DNA from: Clostridiales bacterium Firm_09
Lineage (GTDB): Bacteria > Bacillota > Clostridia > Christensenellales > DTU072
Assembly: GCA_001604065.1 (NCBI GenBank)
Contig: LVAO01000006.1
Span: 1 to 64,000 of the forward strand
Length of the DNA: 64,000 nt
Reading direction: 5' to 3'
Position 1 is the stretch's first letter. Each line of letters opens with the position of its first letter. A program made the translations under genes and the position numbers. The notes under the pieces are model-generated. The model ran no database searches. It saw only the letters and a program-made list of their open reading frames with translations, and was not told where the DNA came from. Positions 53,241 through 61,300 of this stretch are shown here, one piece after another.

Positions 53241-53444
53241 CTATTTTGCCTGACCGCCGATCATTGACTTGATGGTCTTGACTTGAACCTCATTGACGTA
53301 TCCGCCCTGGCGAAGCATTCTCTTGCGCTTGCGGGTCTTCTTGTTGAGAATGTGGTTTTTGTTCTGTTTGGACCTCTTTATCAGTCCACTTGCGGTGAGT
53401 CTGAATCTCTTCTTGGCACCGCTGTGCGTTTTCATTTTGGGCAT
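53241..53444 (-). CDS. rpmI: 50S ribosomal protein L35
   Basis: A 67-residue, Lys/Arg-rich protein: [20 protein letters not shown] and [16 protein letters not shown] are diagnostic. It lies between infC and rplT. Confidence 0.98.
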   Translation of the reverse strand: MPKMKTHSGAKKRFRLTASGLIKRSKQNKNHILNKKTRKRKRMLRQGGYVNEVQVKTIKSMIGGQAK

Positions 53445-53472
53445 AAGTCTGCCTCCTTGTAAGTATAGGATA

Positions 53473-53991
53473 TTATGTTTTTTTCTTTGCTTGTGCGAGC
53501 ACCATTGTTATCGTTCTGCCTTCCTGGGCGGCAGGCTTTTCTATCATTGCGACATCTTCGACCAGCTTATAGAAATTCTGCATCATGGCCATCGAGATTT
53601 CGGGATGCGCCTGCTGGCGTCCTTTCATCATCAGGCTGACCTTTACTTTGTCGCCATCCTCCAGAAATTCCCGGGTTTTGCGGGCCTTTATTTCCAGATC
53701 CCCCACATCGATAACCGCGCTGATCTGAATTGTTTTTAATTCTACCGTTTTATGGTTTTTGCGTTCTTCTTTTTCTTTTTTTATAAGATCAAAACGGTAC
53801 TTTTTATAATCAAGCAATTTGCACACCACGGGTTTTGATTGCGGCGCGATCATCACCAAATCAAGTCCCTTCTCTTCCGCAAGCCTCATCGCATTGTAAG
53901 TGGACATTACTCCCAACTGATCTCCGTTCTGGTCTATAAGTCTTACTTCTTTTTCTCTTATCTCAGAATTGATTAACAGTTCCTTGAAAAT
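53473..53991 (-). CDS. infC: translation initiation factor IF-3, AUU start
   Basis: Prevents subunit joining and proofreads initiation. 172 residues, with the N-domain [23 protein letters not shown] and a C-domain ending in [13 protein letters not shown]. There is no ATG near the expected start; ATT at 53991 lies 8 bases after GGAGG and gives the usual length. A non-AUG start is the classic autoregulatory device of infC (IF-3 discriminates against it). The track's 190-residue version runs into the leader terminator. Confidence 0.93.
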   Translation of the reverse strand: MFKELLINSEIREKEVRLIDQNGDQLGVMSTYNAMRLAEEKGLDLVMIAPQSKPVVCKLLDYKKYRFDLIKKEKEERKNHKTVELKTIQISAVIDVGDLEIKARKTREFLEDGDKVKVSLMMKGRQQAHPEISMAMMQNFYKLVEDVAMIEKPAAQEGRTITMVLAQAKKKT

Positions 53992-54128
53992 AAGCGTATC
54001 CTCCCTGAAAATAAAAAATGTGTTTTTACGAAGGCAAAAACACATCTCAACAGACTTTCTGCGGGTGAAATCATTCTATCGGGTACCGTACTGCATGCTC
54101 GCATCCGGTGAGAATTGCTTCTGCTTCG
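53992..54128 (-). ncRNA. infC leader (L20-leader-like attenuator)
   Basis: About 137 nt between the promoter and the AUU start. It folds with ATTCTCACCGG and CCCGATAGAAT segments that could pair, followed by an intrinsic terminator. By analogy with the Firmicutes L20 leader (Rfam family), L20 binding would favour the terminator. The exact fold was not computed. Confidence 0.6.
54013..54044 (-). terminator. leader terminator upstream of infC
   Basis: The perfect 9-bp stem TGTGTTTTT / AAAAACACA is followed on the minus strand by TTTTTTATTTT, just before the infC Shine-Dalgarno. A terminator placed before its own operon implies attenuation. Confidence 0.8.
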
Positions 54129-54134
54129 TGAATT

Positions 54135-54163
54135 ATTATATCCAATCTATGCGCCGATGTCAA
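54135..54163 (-). promoter_or_regulatory. infC operon promoter (perfect consensus)
   Basis: TTGACA (54158-54163), a 17-bp spacer and TATAAT (54135-54140) on the minus strand. Confidence 0.85.
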
Positions 54164-54244
54164 ACAATATTCCGTTTTTCCCAAAAATAATCCGTAAATG
54201 CCTTAGTAAAGTCCTCATCGGACCACCGCCGTCATTTCAAAATC

Positions 54245-54297
54245 CTTATCCGGCTGTAAAATTCATTCCGCAAACGATTTGCGAAGTGTTTCCTTAA
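54245..54297 (+). mobile_element. solo right end of an IS5-type element
   Basis: ATTTGCGAAGTGTTTCCTTAA, with AAAATTCATTCCGCAAACG before it, matches the right-end region of the elements at 141-431 and 20347-20756. No left end is found nearby. It sits directly upstream of the acetyltransferase gene's -10. Confidence 0.6.
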
Positions 54298-54308
54298 TAA
54301 AAATGTGT

Positions 54309-54314
54309 TATATT
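54309..54314 (+). promoter_or_regulatory. -10 element TATATT six bases before the ATG at 54321
   Basis: TATATT, then ATCTAT, then ATG, with no Shine-Dalgarno. The upstream half of the promoter would be IS-derived sequence (no good -35). Confidence 0.4.
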
Positions 54315-54320
54315 ATCTAT

Positions 54321-56204
54321 ATGAAATTCGAAAAATTCACAAAGGATCACAAAGATATCCTCGTTCCGCTCTATGCCGGACAAAAAACACTCGGCACAGA
54401 ATATTCTCTGGTGACTCTTCTGGAGTGGCACAAAAATCTGAATCTGGAAGCCGCCGTCGGAGAGGACTATATATGTTTCCGTTTGATTTTCAAGGGCAGG
54501 CAACTTTATTTTCCGCCTGTTGCCGCCAACAAAGCAAGGTATGAAGAAGCATTGGATGAACTTATCGCGGAGGGGGCAAAGATTTTTGCAGAAGTGACTG
54601 ATGCGACACTCCCCAGTTTCTGCAAAAGGAATTTCCGAATTGAACCTGACCGCGATATGGCAGAATATATCTATTCTTCCAAGTCCTTCCGGGAGCTATC
54701 CGGCAAGGCATTGCATAGCAAACGCAATCATATCGCGCAATTCCAGAATGCCTACCGCTATCAATTTGCCGAATATAATAAGGTATATAAAAATGGCATT
54801 CTTGAGCTTCTTGACCGATGGATCAACGAAAAAGCCGCTTCTTACGATGCTCCGGCAGAAATCACATCAAAAAACCTGCAGGAAGAAAAGGCAGCCTTTT
54901 TACAAACCGCAATGCAGGAGAAAGACGTTCTGCTTCATGTCCTTGACAATCTTGCTTTCTACCGATGTTTTGCGGATGTTCTCCTTGTCGACGGCAAGGT
55001 TATCGGCATATCCGCAGGCGAAATCCTGCCTACCGGTGTCGGCGCTGTTTATTTTGAAAAGGCGGACACTTCCTATATCGGGTCTTATACGATGCTCGCC
55101 AATCTGTTTGCCCGCAGGCATTTTGAAGACGTCCTCTACATCAACCGGCAGGAAGATACCGGTGACGAGGGCTTAAGGAAGGCGAAATTATCCTATCGTC
55201 CCAGATATATTTATATGAAATATATTGCCTCCGCCAAAGAAGACAGCATGCAGTTCTCAGAAGATGTCCTCAGATTATACCGTGACAGCTTCCCCGAGGA
55301 CAATCCGAAAACAGTCGATTTCTTTTTCAACAATATTTTTTCTGCAAAACGCCTGAAAACCATCCGTGTGGACAATAAACTGGTAAGCGCGTTGCATATC
55401 GTTCCGAAAACCTTGGATTATCTGGGGAGAAAGCTGACTCTGCCTTACATTGTCGCGCTTGCAACGGACAAGAATTACCAGAAAATGGGATTTGCCACGC
55501 GATTGATGGAAGAAACGCTCCGCTGTCTCAAATCCCAGAAAACGCCGTTCATCGCGCTGTACCCCGCAATCAAGGGATTCTATGAGAAATTCGGTTTCGT
55601 CAAGGTCTTCAAAAGCGACATGGACGCGGATGCCGCTTCTCATTCCGCTTTCAGAAGAATTCCGGTGGAGGATCCTGCCGCGATCAAAGCGATTTTTGAC
55701 CAAAAATCTGCATCCTATGATGTAAAAATCGTCCGCGATTTCCGGCAGACAGAACTCCGCCTCGGTACAGAAAGCGGCATATATCTGCTTATGGGGGAAG
55801 ACGGCACGGCAGCCGGATATGAACTTACAGACTCCGGCGGCGAAACAAGCGAAATCGTTCTGTCGGAGCCGGCGCCGCAAGCCGATGCAGATGCCGATAA
55901 AGAGAAATTCATTGACAATCCGGATGCACCGATGGGAATGGCAAGAATCGCCGATCTGGATAGCGCTTTTGCCTTGGTTGCCCTCAAAAACAAATACAGA
56001 TTCCGGCTGACGGATTGCTTCTTTGAAGAAAACAATGGGGTTTTCGAAGCGTATCCGGGCGGGATTCTGCCGGGCGAAGGCTATGATTTCATCTTGACGG
56101 AACGCCAGTTGTGCGCGCTCTTTTTCGGATATTCTGTCGAAGGCGTGCCCCGCGCGTTTATAGAAGAATTTCCCAGAAAAATATTCGTGCCGGACAAATA
56201 CTGA
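54321..56204 (+). CDS. two-domain protein: DUF2156-like plus GNAT acetyltransferase
   Basis: 627 residues. The N-terminal half (about 1-300) resembles the DUF2156/phosphatidylglycerol lysyltransferase C-terminal fold (GNAT-like): SGKALHSKRNHIAQFQN and a late EDVLYINRQEDTGDEGLRKAKLSYRP. The C-terminal half is a GNAT domain with the acetyl-CoA loop ALATDKNYQKMGFATRLM (about 390) and YPAIKGFYEKFGFVKV, then an Eis-like C-terminal region. There are no membrane spans, so this is not a full MprF. The substrate is unknown. The start at 54321 fits the domain start; the track's 54279 start lies in the IS end. Confidence 0.8.
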   Translation: MKFEKFTKDHKDILVPLYAGQKTLGTEYSLVTLLEWHKNLNLEAAVGEDYICFRLIFKGRQLYFPPVAANKARYEEALDELIAEGAKIFAEVTDATLPSFCKRNFRIEPDRDMAEYIYSSKSFRELSGKALHSKRNHIAQFQNAYRYQFAEYNKVYKNGILELLDRWINEKAASYDAPAEITSKNLQEEKAAFLQTAMQEKDVLLHVLDNLAFYRCFADVLLVDGKVIGISAGEILPTGVGAVYFEKADTSYIGSYTMLANLFARRHFEDVLYINRQEDTGDEGLRKAKLSYRPRYIYMKYIASAKEDSMQFSEDVLRLYRDSFPEDNPKTVDFFFNNIFSAKRLKTIRVDNKLVSALHIVPKTLDYLGRKLTLPYIVALATDKNYQKMGFATRLMEETLRCLKSQKTPFIALYPAIKGFYEKFGFVKVFKSDMDADAASHSAFRRIPVEDPAAIKAIFDQKSASYDVKIVRDFRQTELRLGTESGIYLLMGEDGTAAGYELTDSGGETSEIVLSEPAPQADADADKEKFIDNPDAPMGMARIADLDSAFALVALKNKYRFRLTDCFFEENNGVFEAYPGGILPGEGYDFILTERQLCALFFGYSVEGVPRAFIEEFPRKIFVPDKY

Positions 56205-56267
56205 GCAACATCTTATATCATGCAATGCTATTGTTGCTTCTTCGGTCGCCGCTCAAAATGAATCACT

Positions 56268-56359
56268 TTAAGGAAACACTTCATAAATCTTTGAGAATTC
56301 AAGCGAAAGATTTCCGAGGCGATTTGCGGTTGAGCGTGATTTGTGAAGTGGTTCCTTAA
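56268..56359 (+). mobile_element. 92-bp MITE of the IS5-type family
   Basis: The left arm TTAAGGAAACACTTCATAAA... (56268-56289) and right arm ...TTTGTGAAGTGGTTCCTTAA (56338-56359) match the two ends of the 410-bp element exactly, including about 7 more bases inside the left arm and 3 inside the right. The outer TTAA is probably the target duplication. The 48-bp core is non-coding. Confidence 0.85.
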
Positions 56360-56393
56360 TTCTCCGACTGAAAACCTGTCCGGAACTGAATTG

Positions 56394-56427
56394 AAAAAGG
56401 GGTTGCCGTTTAAGGACAACCCCTTTT
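56394..56427 (-). terminator. bidirectional terminator after thrS
   Basis: The stem AAAAGGGGTTG / CAACCCCTTTT has T-tracts on both strands, the better one on the minus strand (CCCCTTTTTC). Confidence 0.9.
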
Positions 56428-56446
56428 GGTTTATCGGAATCTGCTT

Positions 56447-58381
56447 TTATTTGATGACTCTGTTGTCGATTTCGAAAGTGATTTTTTCTAAAAAGGCTTC
56501 AAAACTCATTGTGCCAAGATCGCCCTCAGAACGGGAGCGGACGGCAACGACATTGTTCTCTTTTTCCTTATCGCCGATAATAACCATGTATGGCACCTTT
56601 TCCAACTGTGCTTCACGGATTTTGTAGCCGATTTTTTCGCTGCGGTTGTCTGCGGAGGCGCGGATGCCTTTCTTCTGCAGCCGGTCCACGATTTCGTCCG
56701 CTTCGGCAGAGGTGCGCTCTGTGATGCTCAGGACACGAACCTGTTCGGGAGCAAACCACACCGGGAAAGCCGCTTTATATTTTTCGATCAGCAATGCCAT
56801 CGTGCGCTCATAACAACCGATGGAAGTACGGTGAATGATATAGGGACGAACCTTCTCACCCTTTTCGTCTATATAAGACATGTTGAAGCGTTCTGCAAGG
56901 AACATGTCAATCTGAATGGTCACCAGCGTATCCTCTTTGCCGTATACGTTGCGGATCTGGATATCCAGCTTGGGTCCGTAGAACGCCGCTTCGCCGATCC
57001 CTACCGTATACTTCAGTCCGATATGATCCAGGATACGCTTCATTTCGCCTTCTGCATATTCCCATTCCTTGGGATTATCAATATATTTCGACTTGTTATT
57101 GGGGTCCCATTTTGAAAAGCGATAGGATACATCCCCGTCCAGACCGATTGCCTTAAGAACAAACATTGCAAGGTCCAGACATCCGCGGAACTCCTGCTCC
57201 AATTGCGAAGGCATACAGATGATATGTCCTTCGCTGATGGTAAACTGGCGCACGCGGATCAGCCCATGCATTTCTCCGCTGGATTCGTTGCGGAACAGCG
57301 TTGAGGTTTCGCCATATCTCTTGGGAAGATCGCGGTAGGATTTCAGTCCGTTGTTGTAGATGGTATATTGGAAAGGACAGGTCATCGGGCGCAAGGCCAT
57401 CACCTCTTCGCCCTTTGCCTCATCTCCCATGACAAACATGCCATCGCGATAATGATCCCAATGACCGGAGATTTTGTAAAGAGCACTCTTGGCCATATAA
57501 GGGGTCTTGGTCCGAAGGTACCCGCGCCTGGTCTCCTCATCCTCCACAAAACGGGTAAGCGTCTGAAAAAGCACCGCACCCTTGGGCATCAAAAGGGGCA
57601 AGCCCTGTCCGATATTTTCGTCCGTCATGAAGAATCCGAGTTCTCTCCCCAGTTTGTTATGGTCGCGTTGTTTGGACTCCTCCACTTCGGCAAGGTAAGC
57701 TTCCAGATCCTGCTTATTATCAAAAGCGGTGCCGTAGATGCGCGTCAGCATCTTGTTATGCTCATCCCCTCTCCAATAGGCGCCGGTAAGGGAAGTCAGT
57801 TTGAATGCCTTGATCATCCCTGTATTGGCAACGTGGGGGCCTGCGCAAAGATCGACAAAGTCTCCCTGACGGTACAGGGTGATTTCTGCATCCGCGGGAA
57901 GATCCGCAATCAGTTCTGCCTTGTAGGGTTCATCCAGTTGTCTGAAGAACTTAAGAGCTTCTTCTCTTTTTACGGTTTCGCGGATGATGGGCAGATGCTC
58001 TTTGACAATCTTTTTCATTTCGGCCTCAATCGCGGGAAAATCCTCCTGCGAAATGGGGGTTTTGAATTCAAAATCGTAATAAAAACCATTCTGAATGGCG
58101 GGACCGATTGCCACCCGTGCGGTCGGGTAAATGCGTTTGACAGCCTGAGCAAGAATATGCGAGGCGCTATGACGATAAGCCTTTCGGCCCTCCTCATCCG
58201 AAAAAGTCAGAAATTCAATCGCTGCATCCTCTTCAATCGGCGTGTTAAGAGAAACGATTTTTCCGTTGACTTTGGCAAGCAGTGCGGCTTTCAGGCTGTC
58301 ATCCCCCAGACTTTTTGCAATTTCGGCGGGTGTCGCGCCTTTGCCGAACTCCTGTTTTTTATCCGAGTACGTAATTAGCAT
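56447..58381 (-). CDS. thrS: threonyl-tRNA synthetase
   Basis: Class II synthetase charging tRNA-Thr. The 644 residues comprise a TGS domain (MLITYSDKKQEFGKGATPAE), the editing domain (YRHSASHILAQAV), the catalytic core with zinc Cys in RPMTCPFQ and His in FTISEGHII, motif 3 IHRTSIGCYERTMALL and the anticodon domain. RPMTCPFQ and FTISEGHI differ from the common RPMNCPMH and FTQDDAHI, so this is a diverged Clostridia-type form. The ATG at 58381 begins the TGS domain; GGAG is 14 bases upstream. No T-box leader is present. Confidence 0.94.
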   Translation of the reverse strand: MLITYSDKKQEFGKGATPAEIAKSLGDDSLKAALLAKVNGKIVSLNTPIEEDAAIEFLTFSDEEGRKAYRHSASHILAQAVKRIYPTARVAIGPAIQNGFYYDFEFKTPISQEDFPAIEAEMKKIVKEHLPIIRETVKREEALKFFRQLDEPYKAELIADLPADAEITLYRQGDFVDLCAGPHVANTGMIKAFKLTSLTGAYWRGDEHNKMLTRIYGTAFDNKQDLEAYLAEVEESKQRDHNKLGRELGFFMTDENIGQGLPLLMPKGAVLFQTLTRFVEDEETRRGYLRTKTPYMAKSALYKISGHWDHYRDGMFVMGDEAKGEEVMALRPMTCPFQYTIYNNGLKSYRDLPKRYGETSTLFRNESSGEMHGLIRVRQFTISEGHIICMPSQLEQEFRGCLDLAMFVLKAIGLDGDVSYRFSKWDPNNKSKYIDNPKEWEYAEGEMKRILDHIGLKYTVGIGEAAFYGPKLDIQIRNVYGKEDTLVTIQIDMFLAERFNMSYIDEKGEKVRPYIIHRTSIGCYERTMALLIEKYKAAFPVWFAPEQVRVLSITERTSAEADEIVDRLQKKGIRASADNRSEKIGYKIREAQLEKVPYMVIIGDKEKENNVVAVRSRSEGDLGTMSFEAFLEKITFEIDNRVIK

Positions 58382-58436
58382 AGATTCTATAAACTCCTCT
58401 GACGCTTGCGATGCGTCTTGCAAATAATATCTGATT

Positions 58437-60011
58437 TTATTGAGGCAGAACGGCAATACCGTCGTATGTGCCGCCCGGATTTCTGATATATTCCACGGTC
58501 TTATCCCCGCGGAAAGTAATCGTCTGGGCATCTACCGTGCTGACGAAATATTCAAATTTCGTTTTGCCGTTTTCGTCTTTTTCATCCAAAGCTTTCACGC
58601 TTTGGATTTTAAGGCTGGATACCGCATATACAGCATCGAAATCACTGTCAATCTCCGCAAGAGAGGCCTCGCCGAACAGCTTGCCGGCAATGCCTGCCCA
58701 GCGGTACATGGTCACATTAGCGATAACCCCCGCCGGTTTGCTCGTGTCGATTTCATATGTTCCGTTTCGTTTCAGCTGATTGCCGTAGACATCCAATAAT
58801 TTGCCGGTATCATAATACTTGATGACGTATTTCCCGCTTGCCGTACATCCGCTGATGGCCGAATTCGACAGCACGCCGGCAAGACCGCCGGCATAATCGG
58901 TTTCGGGCGAAAGAACCATGATCGTTTGCGTCGAGCAGCCGGTAATCGCGGCATGATTTGCGGCATAGCCGGTCAGTCCCCCGACATTGAGAATCTTGTT
59001 GGCTTCGATTGTTTTGCTGAAGATCACTTCTATGCTTTTTGCCTGGCAATGCGAATTCATTAATGCGGTATTGTCTGCATATCCTATCGCACCGCCAATG
59101 TTGGCACGGTAAAAACTGTCAAAAAACAGTTCCACTCCTTCATTTACGTAAACATTCTGCGTCCTGGAAGAGTTATAGACACTGCCAAATGCGCCTCCGG
59201 CATTGAGCCTGTCGGCGTAAACACAGATGCTGCCGTCATAGCTGATATTTTCGATGATATTGTCCTGCGTATTGGAGGCCGAAAGGTCTACCGTCCGGAC
59301 ATAACCGGCGACTCCTCCCGCATATGCGGTATGGAGACGGCTGATTTCTTTTTTGACTCCGAGAGAATCGGTGCCTTCAAATCGGCCCGCCTGCAGCACA
59401 ACACCGCTTTGGACATGATTCATGGTCAAGCTGCCGTTGGACGCGCCCAGAACTCCGCCCGTATAAAGCTTTATGTTCGTGTTCTCATTTGCTAAAACAT
59501 GGTTCAGCGTGCCGTTGACCGTGACGTTTTCTAATACCGTGGTTCCGAAAGCATATCCGATCAATCCGCCTGTGTAAGTTGTTTCGGCAGTATAACCGAG
59601 ATTATAATCGATGGCAAGCGTCAGATTCCGGATGGTTGCATTACGCGTGAAGCCGAAGAATCCGGCATAAGAAGAAGTTTCCGCTATTGTATCACTGCTT
59701 TCTGTTGACAGTCTGACATTGGATATAGTATATCCGCAGCCATCAAATGCAGAACAAAAAGCCGCATCGTAGCTTGTTCCCACAGGCATCCAAACCGCGC
59801 CGGCAAGATCGATGTCATTTGCAAGAACGTAGGTGATCTGATCATAATCCGTTCCGGTATTGCCGGCCATTGCAAGAAGCTCTTCCGCCGTCGATATGGT
59901 ATAAGTATGTCTGCCCTTGTGTGTATTCTCAGGTTCGCAAGCGGCAAGCGCGATCATGCCGACCAGTAATATGAGCAGAAGCGCCGCCGCGGTTGAGAGT
60001 TTTTTCTTCAT
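58437..60011 (-). CDS. surface lipoprotein with GLUG-type beta-helix repeats
   Basis: 524 residues. A lipoprotein signal (LVGMIALAAC, Cys about 24) is followed by many ~25-45-residue repeats with the GLUG pattern (YAGFFGFTRNATIRNLTL, TGGLIGYAFGTTVLENVTV, AGGVAGYVRT..., GGAIGYADNTALMNSHC, AGGLAGVLSNSAISGC), which form a right-handed beta-helix on the outer face of the membrane. Such proteins are usually adhesins or glycan binders; no ligand can be named. GAGG precedes the ATG. It is in line between a hydrolase and thrS, with short gaps. Confidence 0.85.
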   Translation of the reverse strand: MKKKLSTAAALLLILLVGMIALAACEPENTHKGRHTYTISTAEELLAMAGNTGTDYDQITYVLANDIDLAGAVWMPVGTSYDAAFCSAFDGCGYTISNVRLSTESSDTIAETSSYAGFFGFTRNATIRNLTLAIDYNLGYTAETTYTGGLIGYAFGTTVLENVTVNGTLNHVLANENTNIKLYTGGVLGASNGSLTMNHVQSGVVLQAGRFEGTDSLGVKKEISRLHTAYAGGVAGYVRTVDLSASNTQDNIIENISYDGSICVYADRLNAGGAFGSVYNSSRTQNVYVNEGVELFFDSFYRANIGGAIGYADNTALMNSHCQAKSIEVIFSKTIEANKILNVGGLTGYAANHAAITGCSTQTIMVLSPETDYAGGLAGVLSNSAISGCTASGKYVIKYYDTGKLLDVYGNQLKRNGTYEIDTSKPAGVIANVTMYRWAGIAGKLFGEASLAEIDSDFDAVYAVSSLKIQSVKALDEKDENGKTKFEYFVSTVDAQTITFRGDKTVEYIRNPGGTYDGIAVLPQ

Positions 60012-60026
60012 AAGACCTCGCCGGTA

Positions 60027-60929
60027 TTATATATTCTGATCAAGAAACGCAAGGAAATCCGCGTATACTTCTTTATTATTGATTTCGTTCAGGATTTCGT
60101 GGCGCGCGCCATTGTAAACTTTATAGGTGACGGCGGTAAAACCCTTTTCCAGATAAAAATCATATAGCTTTTTTGCCTGGACGGTTTTTGCCGATACGGG
60201 ATCCTCGCTGCCTACGGCAATCAGAATGGGCAAAGCTTTGTTTGCATTGTTGATTGCCTCCCCATACATATGCATGACGCCGGAGAAAAAGCTTTTATAG
60301 AAACCGATGGACAGAGGATAGCCGCAATACTCGTCCGCCTCATATTTTGCGACTTGATCTTTGTCGCGGGAGAGCCAAGCGAATTTCTGACCCTGCGCGG
60401 CAAAAGGCTTATTGTACGCGCCAAAGCTCATCTTGTCAATCAGATATCCGATTTTGTCGGGCCCGAAAATGAGATTCTGAACGGAAGCAATTGCAAGACC
60501 GGCCGCCACCAGCGGATTCTTCATATGCGCGGTGCCGCTCAGGATACAAGCTTTTATCTTTGAACTGTATAATTCGATAAAACGCTGCGCCAGGAAGCTG
60601 CCATAGCTATGCCCTAGCAAAGCAACCTCTTTATTATAAGTTTTGCGGGCAAATTCCACCAGCGTGCGCATATCCTCGACTGTCTGCCCGAAGCTGTCGC
60701 CATCCACGATGCCTTTGGCTCCGGCATTATTGTAGCGATGACCTCTGTGATCGTCCGCGATAACGACATAGCCGTTCGAATTCAGAAATCTGGCAAAATC
60801 ATCATAACGCGCGCTATGCTCCGCCATCCCATGGCTTATTACAACAACGGCTTTGACATCCTGTATCTCGTCCCAGATACTGACGTTCATCCTTTTGCCG
60901 TCGAACGTATCCATCTTGATAGAACGCAT
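60027..60929 (-). CDS. alpha/beta hydrolase, monoacylglycerol-lipase-like
   Basis: A 300-residue paralogue of the hydrolase at 19350. VISHGMAEHSARYDDFARFL is the oxyanion loop, GHSYGSFLAQRF the nucleophile elbow, AVGSEDPVSAK the acid and YNGARHEILNE the His box. No signal peptide. GGGAGG precedes the ATG, and a TTGGCT/TATATT promoter lies upstream. Likely lipid hydrolase. First gene of hydrolase-GLUG lipoprotein-thrS. Confidence 0.86.
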   Translation of the reverse strand: MRSIKMDTFDGKRMNVSIWDEIQDVKAVVVISHGMAEHSARYDDFARFLNSNGYVVIADDHRGHRYNNAGAKGIVDGDSFGQTVEDMRTLVEFARKTYNKEVALLGHSYGSFLAQRFIELYSSKIKACILSGTAHMKNPLVAAGLAIASVQNLIFGPDKIGYLIDKMSFGAYNKPFAAQGQKFAWLSRDKDQVAKYEADEYCGYPLSIGFYKSFFSGVMHMYGEAINNANKALPILIAVGSEDPVSAKTVQAKKLYDFYLEKGFTAVTYKVYNGARHEILNEINNKEVYADFLAFLDQNI

Positions 60930-60964
60930 AGAAAACCTCCCATATCTAATTTTAAGAGTGATTT

Positions 60965-60993
60965 AATATATGTTAGCACTTTTTCTTAGCCAA
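60965..60993 (-). promoter_or_regulatory. promoter of the hydrolase-lipoprotein-thrS unit
   Basis: TTGGCT (60988-60993), a 17-bp spacer and TATATT (60965-60970) on the minus strand. Confidence 0.55.
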
Positions 60994-61213
60994 TACAAGA
61001 GGTTGTGTCAATTTATGCGGTAACCGATTCCATTTTCTCGAAAGGACATGTCCGGTTTGCATGGAGGAAGAAGCTTTTCCTCTTTTTTATGATTTCTGAC
61101 AGACTGCGCCTTTTGTCCGTTTTGAAAACTTCACACGGTTCACCGGGGCGTGCGGTATGTTCCTGAGCGCGGCGTTCTTCCTTTCGCCTTTGCATCTTGT
61201 TTTGCAAAAACCG

Positions 61214-61232
61214 AAGGTATTTGTGAAGTTTG
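61214..61232 (+). repeat. 19-bp repeat shared with 44165-44183
   Basis: AAGGTATTTGTGAAGTTTG, identical at both sites, about 68 bp upstream of murG. Confidence 0.6.
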
Positions 61233-61300
61233 TCCGAAACCACCTTTCCTCCGTATCATTTCGTATTCTGTTTCATATTATAAAAGATGATGAGGTTTTT

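Larger units (their letters stand above)
60930..61300. other. 371-bp intergenic region before murG
   Basis: It contains the hydrolase promoter (60965-60993), a plus-strand hairpin GAGGAA / TTCCTC followed by T6 (61064-61088) and the 19-bp repeat (61214-61232). The ACTTCACA at about 61130 is inverted relative to TGTGAAGT at 61223, hinting at another MITE-like unit. A 76-residue minus-strand ORF spans it; I do not trust it because it overlaps these repeats and has no recognisable motif. Confidence 0.4.

Noticed and set aside
55275-56225. 316-residue minus-strand ORF
   Set aside because: Antisense to the GNAT gene, which has clear motifs; the minus frame has none.
57368-58378. 336-residue plus-strand ORF
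   Set aside because: Antisense shadow of thrS.
58382-58436. T-box leader before thrS
   Set aside because: Only 55 bp separate thrS from the upstream gene, too short for a T-box, and no terminator/antiterminator pair is seen.
61013-61243. 76-residue minus-strand ORF
   Set aside because: It overlaps a hairpin and the 19-bp repeat, has no motif, and its composition is explained by the repeats.
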